Shown: positions 52,946-61,864, counted from the stretch's first letter. The stretch: 64,000 bases of DNA from Lachnospiraceae bacterium (GCA_022793375.1 JAAWCS010000048.1:1-64000); one strand, 5' to 3'. Numbers and translations: made by a program. Notes: generated by a model not told the origin, from the sequence alone.

Positions 52946-53119
52946 ATGAGACATAAATTGATTATTGACGGAAATGCCGTCTATGAGGTGGACGACGAAT
53001 GCATGGCCTGCCAGGAAGAGGAAGAAACGTCGAAAGCAGGAAGAAGAAAGGGCCGGACATGGGAGGAATTGCCGGGACGGCCGGACGGAAAGCAGGAAAA
53101 GCGCCGGCCGTTTGCCTGA
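52946..53119 (+). CDS. small acidic/basic protein with CxxC (57 residues)
   Basis: Begins MRHKLIIDGNAVYEVDDEC, continues CMACQEEEE and ends with a basic Arg/Lys-rich tail. AAGGAGAAGG just before ATG 52946 supports translation. The two close cysteines could bind metal but only one CxxC is present. A longer upstream frame exists but crosses poorly supported sequence. Function unknown. Confidence 0.5.
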   Translation: MRHKLIIDGNAVYEVDDECMACQEEEETSKAGRRKGRTWEELPGRPDGKQEKRRPFA

Positions 53120-53125
53120 TCGTGT

Positions 53126-53169
53126 TTGTGCAATCGGAAGTTGTGCAAACGAGCGCTTTGTGGTAAGAT
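53126..53169 (+). promoter_or_regulatory. promoter with tandem TTGTGCAA sequences
   Basis: TTGTGCAA occurs at 53126-53133 and again at 53141-53148, 15 bases apart. The second overlaps a -35 (TTGTGC) with a 17-base spacer to TAAGAT (53164-53169). A terminator follows at 53209-53231, so the transcript would be short. Confidence 0.35.
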
Positions 53170-53208
53170 GAGACGGGAGAGCCGGTATTTTGGCAGTACC
53201 GCCAAAAA

Positions 53209-53231
53209 CCCTGCCGTTCGCAGGGCTTTTT
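53209..53231 (+). terminator. small intrinsic terminator upstream of the arginine operon
   Basis: CCCTGC (53209-53214), a 5-base loop, GCAGGG (53220-53225) and CTTTTT. Confidence 0.7.
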
Positions 53232-53240
53232 CAATGATAA

Positions 53241-53254
53241 TGCATAAAAATACA
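53241..53254. promoter_or_regulatory. candidate ARG box (ArgR/AhrC operator)
   Basis: TGCATAAAAATACA closely follows the ARG-box pattern TGAATAAAAATTCA. It lies just upstream of the argC promoter -35, where arginine repressor would act. No arginine-repressor gene is in the window. Confidence 0.45.
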
Positions 53255-53262
53255 GAAAAACC

Positions 53263-53290
53263 TTGACTATATGCAAGGATGATGTATAAT
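53263..53290 (+). promoter_or_regulatory. promoter of the argCJBDF operon
   Basis: TTGACT (53263-53268), a 16-base spacer and perfect TATAAT (53285-53290), 70 bases before the argC start. Confidence 0.75.
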
Positions 53291-53359
53291 TATTAAAATC
53301 AACGAAAACTCCCGTATTCTTGTTCTGCAAAAGAAGAAGGGGGGCAAAAGGAGAAAGCA

Positions 53360-54289
53360 ATGACCAAGGTTTATATCGACGGAAGCGCCGGGACGACCGG
53401 TCTGCGGATCCGGGAGCGGCTTGCGGCCCGCGGCGATATCCAGGTGTTGGAAATCCCGGAAAAAGAGCGCAAAGATCCGCAGGCCCGCGGCGAGCGGATC
53501 AATGAGTCGGACATTACGTTTTTCTGCCTGCCGGATGCGGCCGCGATCGAAGCAGAAGCGCTGGTTGCCAATCCGAAGGTGCGCATCATCGATACTTCGA
53601 CGGCGCACCGGACGGCGCCGGACTGGAGCTATGGATTTGCCGAACTGTCGCCGGCGCATCGGCAGTCTTTGGCGCAGTCGAAACGTGTGTCCGTGCCGGG
53701 GTGCCATGCCAGCGGCTTTAACGCGCTGGTATATCCGCTTATAGCAGGCGGGATTGCGGGAGCGGATTATCCGTTTGTCTGCTATTCGGTCACCGGCTAC
53801 AGCGGCGGCGGCAAGCAGATGATTGCCGAGTACGGCGCGCCGGAACGGGACGGGGAGCTTGACAGCCCCAGGCAGTACGGCGTGGCGCAGAGCCATAAGC
53901 ACCTGCGGGAGATGAAGGCGGTTCCCGGCCTTGTGCGGGAGCCGGTGTTTGCGCCGATTGTCGCCGATTATTACAGCGGAATGGTAGTGTCGGTACCGCT
54001 GTTTGGGCATCTGCTGAAAAAAGGGCAGACGCCCGCGTCCTTACGGGAATATTTCCGGGAGTATTATGCCGGACAGCCGCTGATAACGGTAAAGGAGGAG
54101 GTACCCGATTTTATCGGGGCAAACGGCCTTTCGGGGCTTGACACGATGGAAATTTTGATCGCCGGCAATGAAGAACGGCTCCTTTTGGCCGCCCGTTTTG
54201 ACAACTTAGGCAAGGGCGCGTCGGGAGCGGCGATCCAATGTATGAACATTATGCTGGGAATTCCAGAAACAACAGGTTTGGAGATGTGA
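53360..54289 (+). CDS. argC: N-acetyl-gamma-glutamyl-phosphate reductase, short type
   Basis: 309-residue ArgC of the shorter type 2 class. It reduces N-acetylglutamyl phosphate to the semialdehyde with NADPH. The nucleotide-binding start is YIDGSAGTTGLRIRERL and the catalytic Cys is Cys115 in SVPGCHASGFNAL. GYSGGGKQMI is a conserved substrate loop. The start ATG 53360 has AGGAGAAAG upstream. First gene of the arginine operon; 4 bases before argJ. Confidence 0.95.
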   Translation: MTKVYIDGSAGTTGLRIRERLAARGDIQVLEIPEKERKDPQARGERINESDITFFCLPDAAAIEAEALVANPKVRIIDTSTAHRTAPDWSYGFAELSPAHRQSLAQSKRVSVPGCHASGFNALVYPLIAGGIAGADYPFVCYSVTGYSGGGKQMIAEYGAPERDGELDSPRQYGVAQSHKHLREMKAVPGLVREPVFAPIVADYYSGMVVSVPLFGHLLKKGQTPASLREYFREYYAGQPLITVKEEVPDFIGANGLSGLDTMEILIAGNEERLLLAARFDNLGKGASGAAIQCMNIMLGIPETTGLEM

Positions 54290-54293
54290 GAAA

Positions 54294-55517
54294 ATGATAC
54301 GAATGGTAAGCGGGGGCGTATGCGCGCCCAGAGGGTTTCAGGCAAACGGGATCCATTGCGGGATCCGCAAGAACAAGACAAAACGGGATCTGGCGCTGAT
54401 TGTCAGCGACTGCAGGGCATCGGCGGCGGCGGTTTATACGACCAATCTGGTAAAGGGCGCGCCGATCCTTGTGACCAAGGCGCACCTGGCGGACGGTTAC
54501 GCGCAGGCCATGATCTGCAACAGCGGCAACGCCAATACCTGCAACGCGGACGGGCTTAAGATCGCAGAGAAGATGAGCGCGCTGGTAGAGCAGGCGGCCG
54601 GGATTGCGTCTGCGGATGTGATCGTGGCTTCGACCGGCGTCATCGGCCAGCCTCTGAATATTGAACCGATTGCCGCCGGGATGGAGGAACTTTCGGCCGG
54701 GCTCTGCGGCGGGGCCGAGGGAAGCGGTCGGGCGGCCGAAGCGATCATGACCACGGATACGGTAGCCAAAGAGGTGGCCTGTACGTTTGAGGTCGGCGGC
54801 AAGAGCTGTACCTTGGGCGGCATTGCCAAGGGCTCCGGGATGATTCATCCCAATATGGCGACGATGCTGGTTTTTTTGACGACTGACGCGGCGATTTCCC
54901 CGCAAATGCTGCAAAAGGCGATCCGGTCGGATATCGAGGACAGCTTCCACATGATGAGCGTGGACGGCGATACCTCGACGAACGATATGCTCTCCATTCT
55001 GGCTAACGGGAGGGCCGGCAACGAACCGATCACAGAAGAGGGCGCGGACTACGAAGCGTTCTGCGCGGGACTGCGGGCCGTGACCCATGAACTGTGCCGG
55101 ATGATGGCTAAGGACGGCGAGGGCGCGACCAGGCTGATTGAATGCCATGTGGACGGGGCGGCAGATCTGGGGACAGCCCGTACCGTAGCCAAGAGCATCA
55201 TCTGCTCGACGCTGTTTAAGAGCGCCGTCTACGGCGCGGACGCCAACTGGGGCCGGGTGCTGTGCGCAATCGGCTACAGCGGGGCCAGGGTGGATGTGAC
55301 AAAGATCGACGTGGATTTTGCCTCGGCGGCCGGCCGCATCGGCGTGTGCCGGGCCGGCAGCGGCATTCCCTTTTCCGAGGAGCAGGCCAAAAAGGTGCTG
55401 ACGGCCGACGAGGTGCAGGTGTTAATCGATCTGCACGACGGCGACACAGGCGCGGTGGCCTGGGGCTGTGATTTGACCTATGATTATGTAAAGATCAATG
55501 CCGACTACCGGACTTGA
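54294..55517 (+). CDS. argJ: ornithine acetyltransferase / glutamate N-acetyltransferase
   Basis: 407-residue ArgJ, which moves acetyl from N-acetylornithine to glutamate, recycling the acetyl group; bifunctional forms also use acetyl-CoA. The self-cleavage site giving alpha and beta chains is in KGSGMIHPNMATML, with the nucleophile Thr190. The N-terminal GGVCAPRGFQANGIHCGIRK and C-terminal DANWGRVLCAIGYSG are family hallmarks. With no argA or argE in the window, a cyclic acetyl pathway is likely. Confidence 0.95.
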   Translation: MIRMVSGGVCAPRGFQANGIHCGIRKNKTKRDLALIVSDCRASAAAVYTTNLVKGAPILVTKAHLADGYAQAMICNSGNANTCNADGLKIAEKMSALVEQAAGIASADVIVASTGVIGQPLNIEPIAAGMEELSAGLCGGAEGSGRAAEAIMTTDTVAKEVACTFEVGGKSCTLGGIAKGSGMIHPNMATMLVFLTTDAAISPQMLQKAIRSDIEDSFHMMSVDGDTSTNDMLSILANGRAGNEPITEEGADYEAFCAGLRAVTHELCRMMAKDGEGATRLIECHVDGAADLGTARTVAKSIICSTLFKSAVYGADANWGRVLCAIGYSGARVDVTKIDVDFASAAGRIGVCRAGSGIPFSEEQAKKVLTADEVQVLIDLHDGDTGAVAWGCDLTYDYVKINADYRT

Positions 55518-55564
55518 GCAAAAGCCGTTTCGGGTATAAAACCAAGAAAAGGGAGAGAAACAAG

Positions 55565-56416
55565 ATGGAGACGGATAACGCACTGCGGGCAGAGATATTG
55601 ATCCACGCCCTGCCCTTCATTCAAAAATATACGGATAAAATCGTAGTGGTAAAATACGGCGGTAACGCGATGGTCAACGAGGAGCTGAAACAGGCGGTGA
55701 TGAGCGACGTCGTGCTCTTGTCGCTGGTGGGCATCCGGGTTGTGCTGGTGCACGGCGGCGGGCCGGAGATATCGGATACGCTCAAACAGATGGCGATCCC
55801 CTCCCGCTTTGCGGACGGCCTGCGTGTGACGGACCGCGATACGATGAATGTCGTGCAGATGGTGCTGGCGGGCAAGGTCAACAAGGATCTGGTAAACCTT
55901 TTGGAGTGCAGCGGCGGCCGCGCGATGGGCTTGTCAGGGATCGACGGCCGCATGATCGAGGCCAGGCAGCTGGATGAAACGCACGGTTTTGTGGGCGAGA
56001 TCACGGCCGTCAATACCGACGTCATCCTCGATGTGCTGGACAAGGGCTATATCCCGGTGGTTTCCACGGTGGGCTGCGACCGGGAGGGAAATGTCTACAA
56101 TATCAACGCCGATACGGCGGCCGCGCGGATTGCCGGCTGCCTAAAGGCCGAAAGCCTGCTGTCGATGACCGATATCTGCGGTCTGATGCGCGACCCGGCC
56201 GACCCCTCGACCCTGATCCCGCAGGTCTATGTCAGCGACATTGCCCAGCTGATCGGCGACGGCATTATTAGCGGCGGCATGATCCCCAAGATTGCCTGCT
56301 GTCAGGAAGCGATCCGCCGGGGCGTGAAAAAGGTGTTTATTGTGGACGGGCGCGTCCCTCACTCGCTGCTCATCGAACTGTTCACCGACGAGGGCATCGG
56401 CACCATGTTTATATAA
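55565..56416 (+). CDS. argB: N-acetylglutamate kinase
   Basis: 283-residue amino-acid kinase. VVVKYGGNAM is the phosphate-binding lysine/glycine motif, LVHGGGPEIS the substrate-side glycine loop, and GGMIPKIACCQEA the C-terminal substrate motif. Start ATG 55565 (METDNALRAEIL) has GGGAGAG upstream; an in-frame start at 55514 would overlap argJ's end. The N-terminal helix is of the kind used for hexamerisation in arginine-inhibited enzymes, so feedback inhibition is plausible. Confidence 0.95.
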   Translation: METDNALRAEILIHALPFIQKYTDKIVVVKYGGNAMVNEELKQAVMSDVVLLSLVGIRVVLVHGGGPEISDTLKQMAIPSRFADGLRVTDRDTMNVVQMVLAGKVNKDLVNLLECSGGRAMGLSGIDGRMIEARQLDETHGFVGEITAVNTDVILDVLDKGYIPVVSTVGCDREGNVYNINADTAAARIAGCLKAESLLSMTDICGLMRDPADPSTLIPQVYVSDIAQLIGDGIISGGMIPKIACCQEAIRRGVKKVFIVDGRVPHSLLIELFTDEGIGTMFI

Positions 56417-56428
56417 GGAGGGCGGACA

Positions 56429-57586
56429 ATGGAGATTCGACAGCTGGATCAGCAGTACATAGCAGGTACGTATAAAAGGGTCCCTCTGACCCTGTGCAAA
56501 GGCCACGGCGCATATGTGACGGACGAGCAGGGGCGGGACTATATTGATTTGGGCAGCGGGATTGCGGTCAACACCTTTGGGGTGGCGGATCCGGGATGGG
56601 TGGAGGCTGTGACGGCGCAGCTGAATCAACTGCAGCACACGTCCAATTATTATTACACCGAGCCGATGGCGCGGCTGGCGGCAACGCTTTGCGAGCGCAC
56701 CGGCATGTCAAAGGTGTTTTTTTCCAATTCCGGGGCCGAAGCGAATGAGTGTGCGATCAAGGCGGCGCGCAAGTATTCGTCCGACCGTTATGGGAGCGGC
56801 CGCAGCACGATTATAACGCTGCAGGACAGCTTTCACGGGCGGACGGTCACGACGCTTTCCGCGACCGGCCAGGACAGCCTGCATACACATTTCGGCCCGT
56901 TTACGCAAGGCTTTGCGCATGTGCCGGCCGGCGACCGGGAAGCGCTTGTAAAAGCGGCCGACGACAGCTGCTGCGCGGTCATGCTGGAGCTCATCCAGGG
57001 CGAGGGCGGCGTCCATGTGCTGGATGCGGAATATGTGGAGTTTGTACGGCGTCTGGCTAAGGAGCGGGACCTGCTTGTTATCGTGGACGAGGTGCAGACC
57101 GGCAACGGCCGTACCGGCCGGCTCTATGCCCACATGCATTATGGTTTCCGGCCCGATATCTGTTCGACGGCCAAGGGGCTGGCCGGCGGCTTACCCCTCG
57201 GCGCGACGATGTTTAACGAAAAAACGCAGGAGGTATTGACGCCGGGGACGCACGGCTCGACGTTTGGCGGCAATCCGGTCTGCGCGGCCGGCGCGCTGCA
57301 CGTTTTGTCGCGTTTGGACGATATGTTTTTGGAGGAAGTAGCCCAAAAGGGGCGCTATATCCGGGAGCAGCTGGAGGGGCTTTCGGCAGTCGAGGAGGTC
57401 ACCGGACTGGGACTGATGATCGGTCTTCGGCTCAAAAAAGACCTGGCAAAGACCGTGGAGGGCTGCCGCGAAAAAGGCGTGCTGGTATTGACGGCCCATG
57501 ACAAGCTGCGACTGCTGCCGCCGTTAAACATTCCCTTTGAAGTACTGAAAGAAGCGGTGGATATCATCAAGGAGGTAATCGAATGA
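56429..57586 (+). CDS. argD: acetylornithine aminotransferase
   Basis: 385-residue class III PLP aminotransferase making N-acetylornithine from the semialdehyde and glutamate. FSNSGAEANECAIKAARKY is the cofactor-phosphate region, ELIQGEGGVHVL and IVDEVQTGNGRTG the active-site Asp region, and the PLP lysine is in STAKGLAGGLPLGA. AAGGAGG precedes the start. Its stop overlaps the argF start by 4 bases (ATGA). Confidence 0.95.
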   Translation: MEIRQLDQQYIAGTYKRVPLTLCKGHGAYVTDEQGRDYIDLGSGIAVNTFGVADPGWVEAVTAQLNQLQHTSNYYYTEPMARLAATLCERTGMSKVFFSNSGAEANECAIKAARKYSSDRYGSGRSTIITLQDSFHGRTVTTLSATGQDSLHTHFGPFTQGFAHVPAGDREALVKAADDSCCAVMLELIQGEGGVHVLDAEYVEFVRRLAKERDLLVIVDEVQTGNGRTGRLYAHMHYGFRPDICSTAKGLAGGLPLGATMFNEKTQEVLTPGTHGSTFGGNPVCAAGALHVLSRLDDMFLEEVAQKGRYIREQLEGLSAVEEVTGLGLMIGLRLKKDLAKTVEGCREKGVLVLTAHDKLRLLPPLNIPFEVLKEAVDIIKEVIE

Positions 57587-58491
57587 AACATTTGCTGAAA
57601 CTGCAGGATCTGACGCAGAAGGAAATCCTGGAACTGTTAAATATCGCGGATCAGCTGAAATTTGAGAAGAAAAACGGGATTGCCCATCCGCATCTGGCGG
57701 GCAAGGTGCTGGGCATGATTTTCCAGAAGTCCTCGACGCGGACCCGCGTTTCCTTTGAAGTGGGCATGTATGAACTGGGAGGCACGGCGCTGTTTTTAAG
57801 CTCCCACGACCTGCAGATCGGCCGCGGCGAGCCGGTGCAGGATACGGCGCGGGTGCTGTCCCGATATCTGGACGGAATTATGATTCGTACCTTTGAACAG
57901 GAGGAAGTGGAGGGGCTTGCCAAATACGGCTCGATTCCGATCATCAACGGCCTGACGGATTACGCGCACCCCTGCCAGGTGCTGGCGGATCTGATGACGA
58001 TCCGCGAGTATAAACACAGCTTCCAGGGGCGCAAACTCTGCTTTATCGGCGACGGCAACAATATGGCGAATTCCCTGATCGCGGGCGGCATCAAAATGGG
58101 CATGGAGGTCAGCGTGGCCTGTCCGGACGGCTACCGGCCCGACGAAGCGCTCTGCAGATGGGCCGGCGAGAACGGCGTCTTTACCTGTACGCCGGATGTG
58201 CTGGCAGCGGCGGCCAACGCCGATGTGATCTATACGGACGTATGGGCTTCGATGGGGCAGGAGGACGAGGCGGAGAAGCGGCGCCAGGTATTCGGGGGGA
58301 TCTATCAGGTCAACGACGCGGTGATGGCGGCGGCCAAGCCGGACGCCATGGTGCTGCACTGCCTGCCGGCTCACCGGGAGGAGGAGATTACGGAGAAAGT
58401 GTTTGAAGCGCACGCCGACGAAATTTTTGAAGAAGCGGAAAACCGCCTGCATGCGCAGAAAGCGGTTATGGTGAAATTGATGAAGGCATGA
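57583..58491 (+). CDS. argF: ornithine carbamoyltransferase
   Basis: 302-residue transferase joining carbamoyl phosphate and ornithine to citrulline. The carbamoyl-phosphate loop is SSTRTRVSFE, the ornithine side is marked by HPCQVLADL and HCLPAHREEEI. Full length. It closes the arginine operon; argG and argH are not in the window. The last 26 bases overlap the end of the convergent LysR gene. Confidence 0.95.
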   Translation: MKHLLKLQDLTQKEILELLNIADQLKFEKKNGIAHPHLAGKVLGMIFQKSSTRTRVSFEVGMYELGGTALFLSSHDLQIGRGEPVQDTARVLSRYLDGIMIRTFEQEEVEGLAKYGSIPIINGLTDYAHPCQVLADLMTIREYKHSFQGRKLCFIGDGNNMANSLIAGGIKMGMEVSVACPDGYRPDEALCRWAGENGVFTCTPDVLAAAANADVIYTDVWASMGQEDEAEKRRQVFGGIYQVNDAVMAAAKPDAMVLHCLPAHREEEITEKVFEAHADEIFEEAENRLHAQKAVMVKLMKA

Positions 58492-59395
58492 CCGGAGGCT
58501 GCTTTTGGCTGTCAATCAAATGCTCGAGAAACAATTGCCGGGGGATATTCGGTAAAATGTCGGACCGGGTGACGGCATAGATGCCCCACTCGTCTGCTTC
58601 GGGCAGGCGCAGCGGGAGAACGTGGACCGGGGAGCCAGGATCCGCTTTTGCCGCCCGTATCATGTCAGAGATGCCAAAACATACGGAGCGATTTTCATGC
58701 ACCAGCCGAATGGCGATCTGCGGATCGGTGGAGATAATCGAGAAGGCCGGCTGAAAGCCGGCTTCCCGACATTTTTCCACGTAAAAACGGTGCAGGTCGT
58801 ATCCGCTGCCATGTCCTACGATGGGTTGGCCTTTTAAATCCTCTATGGTCAAAACTTCTTTTTTGGCCAGAGGATTTTTTTTGTGGCAGCAGATGCAGAG
58901 ACCGTTTTGAACAATGCGCACAGACTGGAACGATTTGAGAAACCGGGCGGTAGTCCCGATCAGGCAGAGATCGGCCGAGCCGTCGCGCAGTGACCGGAGC
59001 ATATTCTGATTGTCCATTTCGCTGACCGATAAAAGGATATCGGGAAAACGGTCGCTAAAACGCGTAAAAACGTCGGTGGTCAAGTGGAGCAGGATTCCCG
59101 CGCCGACAGCGACTTGCAGGCTGTTTATCCGGGAGGCGGCCGCACCCTTCATGGAATGCTCGAAAGCCTGGAAGCCGGCGACGATTTTTTCTGCCTCTCG
59201 TGAAAAAACTTCGCCTAACGGTGTTAGATGCAGGGAATTTTTATCGCGGTTGAATAAAGGGGCCTGCAGTTCGTCCTCCAGCTGGCGCACCGACTGGGCT
59301 ACCGCTTGACGGGAGATAAAAAGCTCTTCTGCCGCGCGGGTAAAATTGCAGAAGCGGCTGGCCGCCAGAAAATATTTCAGCTGTTGTAAATCCAT
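58466..59395 (-). CDS. LysR-type transcriptional regulator
   Basis: 309 residues. N-terminal winged HTH (FCNFTRAAEELFISRQAVAQ, then VRQLEDELQAPLFNRD) followed by a periplasmic-binding-protein-like effector domain (about 90-295). It is divergent from the secreted flavin reductase gene at 59581 and almost certainly controls it; the shared gap holds GTCAAAAAAGTC and TTGACAAAAAAGTCAA sequences that could be its sites. Co-inducer unknown, probably the reductase's substrate. Confidence 0.9.
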   Translation of the reverse strand: MDLQQLKYFLAASRFCNFTRAAEELFISRQAVAQSVRQLEDELQAPLFNRDKNSLHLTPLGEVFSREAEKIVAGFQAFEHSMKGAAASRINSLQVAVGAGILLHLTTDVFTRFSDRFPDILLSVSEMDNQNMLRSLRDGSADLCLIGTTARFLKSFQSVRIVQNGLCICCHKKNPLAKKEVLTIEDLKGQPIVGHGSGYDLHRFYVEKCREAGFQPAFSIISTDPQIAIRLVHENRSVCFGISDMIRAAKADPGSPVHVLPLRLPEADEWGIYAVTRSDILPNIPRQLFLEHLIDSQKQPPVMPSSISP

Positions 59396-59447
59396 ACATG
59401 TCTCCTGTTTATGTAAAAAAACGAGGGCGCAATCAGAGCTTGCGCTT

Positions 59448-59525
59448 TGTCAAAAAAGTCGTACTTTTCTTGATAAGATAAAGACATTACAATACTATTA
59501 AAGAACAGATTGACAAAAAAGTCAA
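59448..59525. promoter_or_regulatory. divergent control region: repeat sites and promoter
   Basis: GTCAAAAAAGTC occurs at about 59448-59459 and TTGACAAAAAAGTCAA at about 59509-59524, the second an inverted repeat around six A. A promoter for the plus strand reads TTGATA (59470-59475), 17 bases, TACTAT (59493-59498). The paired repeats flank it, as expected for LysR binding. Confidence 0.45.
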
Positions 59526-59580
59526 ATTGTTCTTCGATTTCGAAAGGAAATTTCGAGAGGAAAACGGAAAGGAAAGTGCG

Positions 59581-61428
59581 ATGAAGAAGAATGGGATTTC
59601 CAGACGTGACTTTTTAAAGGGGGCGGCAGCCGGCGCGGCCAGCGTAGCGGCGGCAGGGCTCTTAGGAGCCTGTGCGCCCGGCGAGGCGACGGCAGCGGAA
59701 ACGCAGGCGGCAGCGGAGGGTGCATCCGGTGCGGCCGCGACCGAAGCGGCAACGACCGAAGCGGCCACGACCCAAGCGGCGACTGTGGCCGAAACCACGG
59801 CGTCCGTCTCGGAGCCGGCGCCCGATGTGATGACGGCGGAGAAAATGGCGGAAGTAAAGTGGAGTTTTGAGGTAGCGCCCGATCCGATTGCGGATGATCA
59901 GATCGCGGAGACAATCGAGCATGATGTGATTGTGATCGGCGCCGGCATGTCCGGCCTGTGCTGTGCCGTATCGGCACAGGATCACGGAGCCGACGTCCTG
60001 TTGTTTTCGGCCAGTTCCGTGCCGTATGCCCGCGGCGGCTCCAATCATGCGATCGGCTCCAAGCATCAAAAGGAGATGGGGGTGGACTATACGCCGGAGT
60101 TAGCCAGGCGGATGGTAAAAGTGGAGCAGGTATCCGGCACCTATCATATGGATAAGCAGAAGTGGGCCAAATGGGTCAATCATTCCGGCGAGTCCATGGA
60201 CTGGATGATTGACATTATGGAAGCCAAGGGGCTGCATGTGGGTCTGGAGGCTCCGTACCTGGATCCGGACGGCGTGATTGAGACGCTGCCTGGTTCACAT
60301 AATTTTTACAGCGATGACCAGCCGCTGGGCGTATTCTTTGGCGCGCCTTTATGCGCCCAGGCCTATGCGGATACCTTTGTCGAGCGCGGCGGCGAGATTC
60401 ACTATAAGACGGTTGCCAAACAGTTGATCCGCGAGAATAATAATACGGGCCGTGTTTCGGCGGTTGTGGCGCAGCGGGAGGACGGCAGCTACGTCAAGTA
60501 CGTCGGCCGCAAGGCGATTGTCATGGCTACCGGCGATTTCTCCACTGACGCCGATATGATGGCAAAATATTCACCTTGGGTTTACGAGCATTATAAAGAT
60601 AAACTTCGGTTTGAGACAAATTACGACAATCAGTTTATCTACAGCGGTCTGATGCCCGGCGACGGCCAGAAAATGGGTCTGTGGGTCGGCGCGGCCTGGC
60701 AGAGGACTTTCCCCAATCCGGCGGCCATCAACGGCGGCGCGGCCGGCCCGGCTCATGCGATCATCTCCAATTTCTGGGGAATAAACCTGGATATAAACGG
60801 CCGGCGCTATATGAACGAGTGCACCAACTTTGCCTATGGCGGTATGGCGGTGCTGCAGCTGCCGGAGCAGACGGCCTTTGCCGTGTGGTCGCAGGACTAT
60901 GCCTACACGGAGGAAGAGTGGGAGCCGTTAGGCTATGTGGTAGGCGAAGGCAACGGGATCAAAAAGGCTTCGCCGGAGGACATGATTGCGCAGTGGGATG
61001 CCGCACAGAATTATGTAAAGGCGGATACGCTGGAAGAACTGATCGATCAGCTGTATGAGGGTTACAAAGATGAGGCCAAGCAGACCGCATTGGCTTCGAT
61101 TCGCCACTACAGCGAGTGTGCGAAGAACGGCTATGACGATGAGTTCCAGGTAAATCCGGACGTGCTGCATCCGATTGAGAACGGACCGTTCTATGGAACG
61201 AAAACAACCGGTTCCACCTTCTTATGCGTGTTCGGCGGTCTGCGCACCAATGACAAGATGCAGGTCTGCGAAGAGGACGATACGCCTATCGAAGGCTTGT
61301 ACAACGTAGGGACCATGACCGGCGATTTCTATGCCAATTCCTACAACTTTGTATTGCCGGGACAGAATCTGGGCGCTTGCTGCCTAACGCTGCCTTACAT
61401 GTTGGGCAAGGAACTGGCCGAGATGTAA
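59581..61428 (+). CDS. Tat-exported lipoprotein flavin reductase (fumarate-reductase flavoprotein family)
   Basis: 615 residues. The signal region has a twin-arginine motif (SRRDFLKG) and then LLGAC, a lipobox, so it should be exported folded with FAD and anchored to the outer face of the membrane. A low-complexity Ala/Thr/Glu linker (about residues 40-85) precedes the FAD domain, which starts HDVIVIGAGMSGLCCAVSAQ. C-terminal FAD contacts include GLYNVGTMTGDFYANSYN. No FMN-binding domain, so electrons come from another carrier. Similar gut-bacterial enzymes reduce dietary or host small molecules as terminal electron acceptors; the substrate here is unknown. Start ATG 59581 has GGAAAGG upstream. 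Confidence 0.85.
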   Translation: MKKNGISRRDFLKGAAAGAASVAAAGLLGACAPGEATAAETQAAAEGASGAAATEAATTEAATTQAATVAETTASVSEPAPDVMTAEKMAEVKWSFEVAPDPIADDQIAETIEHDVIVIGAGMSGLCCAVSAQDHGADVLLFSASSVPYARGGSNHAIGSKHQKEMGVDYTPELARRMVKVEQVSGTYHMDKQKWAKWVNHSGESMDWMIDIMEAKGLHVGLEAPYLDPDGVIETLPGSHNFYSDDQPLGVFFGAPLCAQAYADTFVERGGEIHYKTVAKQLIRENNNTGRVSAVVAQREDGSYVKYVGRKAIVMATGDFSTDADMMAKYSPWVYEHYKDKLRFETNYDNQFIYSGLMPGDGQKMGLWVGAAWQRTFPNPAAINGGAAGPAHAIISNFWGINLDINGRRYMNECTNFAYGGMAVLQLPEQTAFAVWSQDYAYTEEEWEPLGYVVGEGNGIKKASPEDMIAQWDAAQNYVKADTLEELIDQLYEGYKDEAKQTALASIRHYSECAKNGYDDEFQVNPDVLHPIENGPFYGTKTTGSTFLCVFGGLRTNDKMQVCEEDDTPIEGLYNVGTMTGDFYANSYNFVLPGQNLGACCLTLPYMLGKELAEM

Positions 61429-61489
61429 CCCCCGGGAAGAATCATGAGGTGTTGCAAAGCGGAGAGCTTATGCAAGATATGAAACCAGG

Positions 61490-61535
61490 AGCGGCCGCTC
61501 CCCTTTTCCCCGGAATGAGGAGAGGGGAGCGGTCG
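61490..61535 (+). terminator. hairpin after the flavin reductase gene
   Basis: GAGCGGCCGCTCCCC pairs with GGGGAGCGGTCGCT about 20 bases later with one mismatch, followed by only a short T-run. Probably a terminator; it also faces the minus-strand gene ending at 61580. Confidence 0.5.
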
Positions 61536-61579
61536 CTTTCTGGTCGGATAACCAGCTTAAAAAGCCGTCGCTGTCTTAC

Positions 61580-61834
61580 TTAGCAGCAGGAATTGCAGCC
61601 GCATCCGCCGCCAAAGCCGCTGCCGCCGCCGCAGCAGGACAGAAGCAGCAGGATCCAGATCAGGGAGCAGCAATCGTTGTCGCCGCCGCCGAAGATATTG
61701 CCAAAGCCGCCGCCGCAGCCGCCGCCATTGCCGCAGCAGCACAGAAGCAGCAGGATCCAGATGATATTGCCGCAGCCGCCGCCTCCGTTGCATCCGCAGC
61801 CGCTGTTGCAGTTGGTCGCTACTAAATCGCTCAT
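61580..61834 (-). CDS. Gly/Cys-rich small protein with duplicated hydrophobic unit
   Basis: 84 residues, starting MSDLVATNCNSGCGC (complement of 61832-61834) with GGAGGA 7 bases upstream. Two copies of a unit are visible: IIWILLLLCCCG plus a Gly/Cys tract, and LIWILLLLSCCG plus a Gly/Cys tract. About 15 cysteines in total. Proteins of this look occur in Lachnospiraceae genomes, where I recall the label chorion-class high-cysteine protein; function is unknown. A minus-strand AC-N16-CATATCATT resembles mother-cell sporulation promoters (61865-61891). Confidence 0.7.
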   Translation of the reverse strand: MSDLVATNCNSGCGCNGGGGCGNIIWILLLLCCCGNGGGCGGGFGNIFGGGDNDCCSLIWILLLLSCCGGGSGFGGGCGCNSCC

Positions 61835-61864
61835 GTTTGAGTCCTCCAAATTTTGTTTACACTA

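Noticed and set aside
53360-58491. Arginine operon examined for unusual genes.
   Set aside because: All five genes have normal length, motifs and order; only the upstream control region merits a second look.
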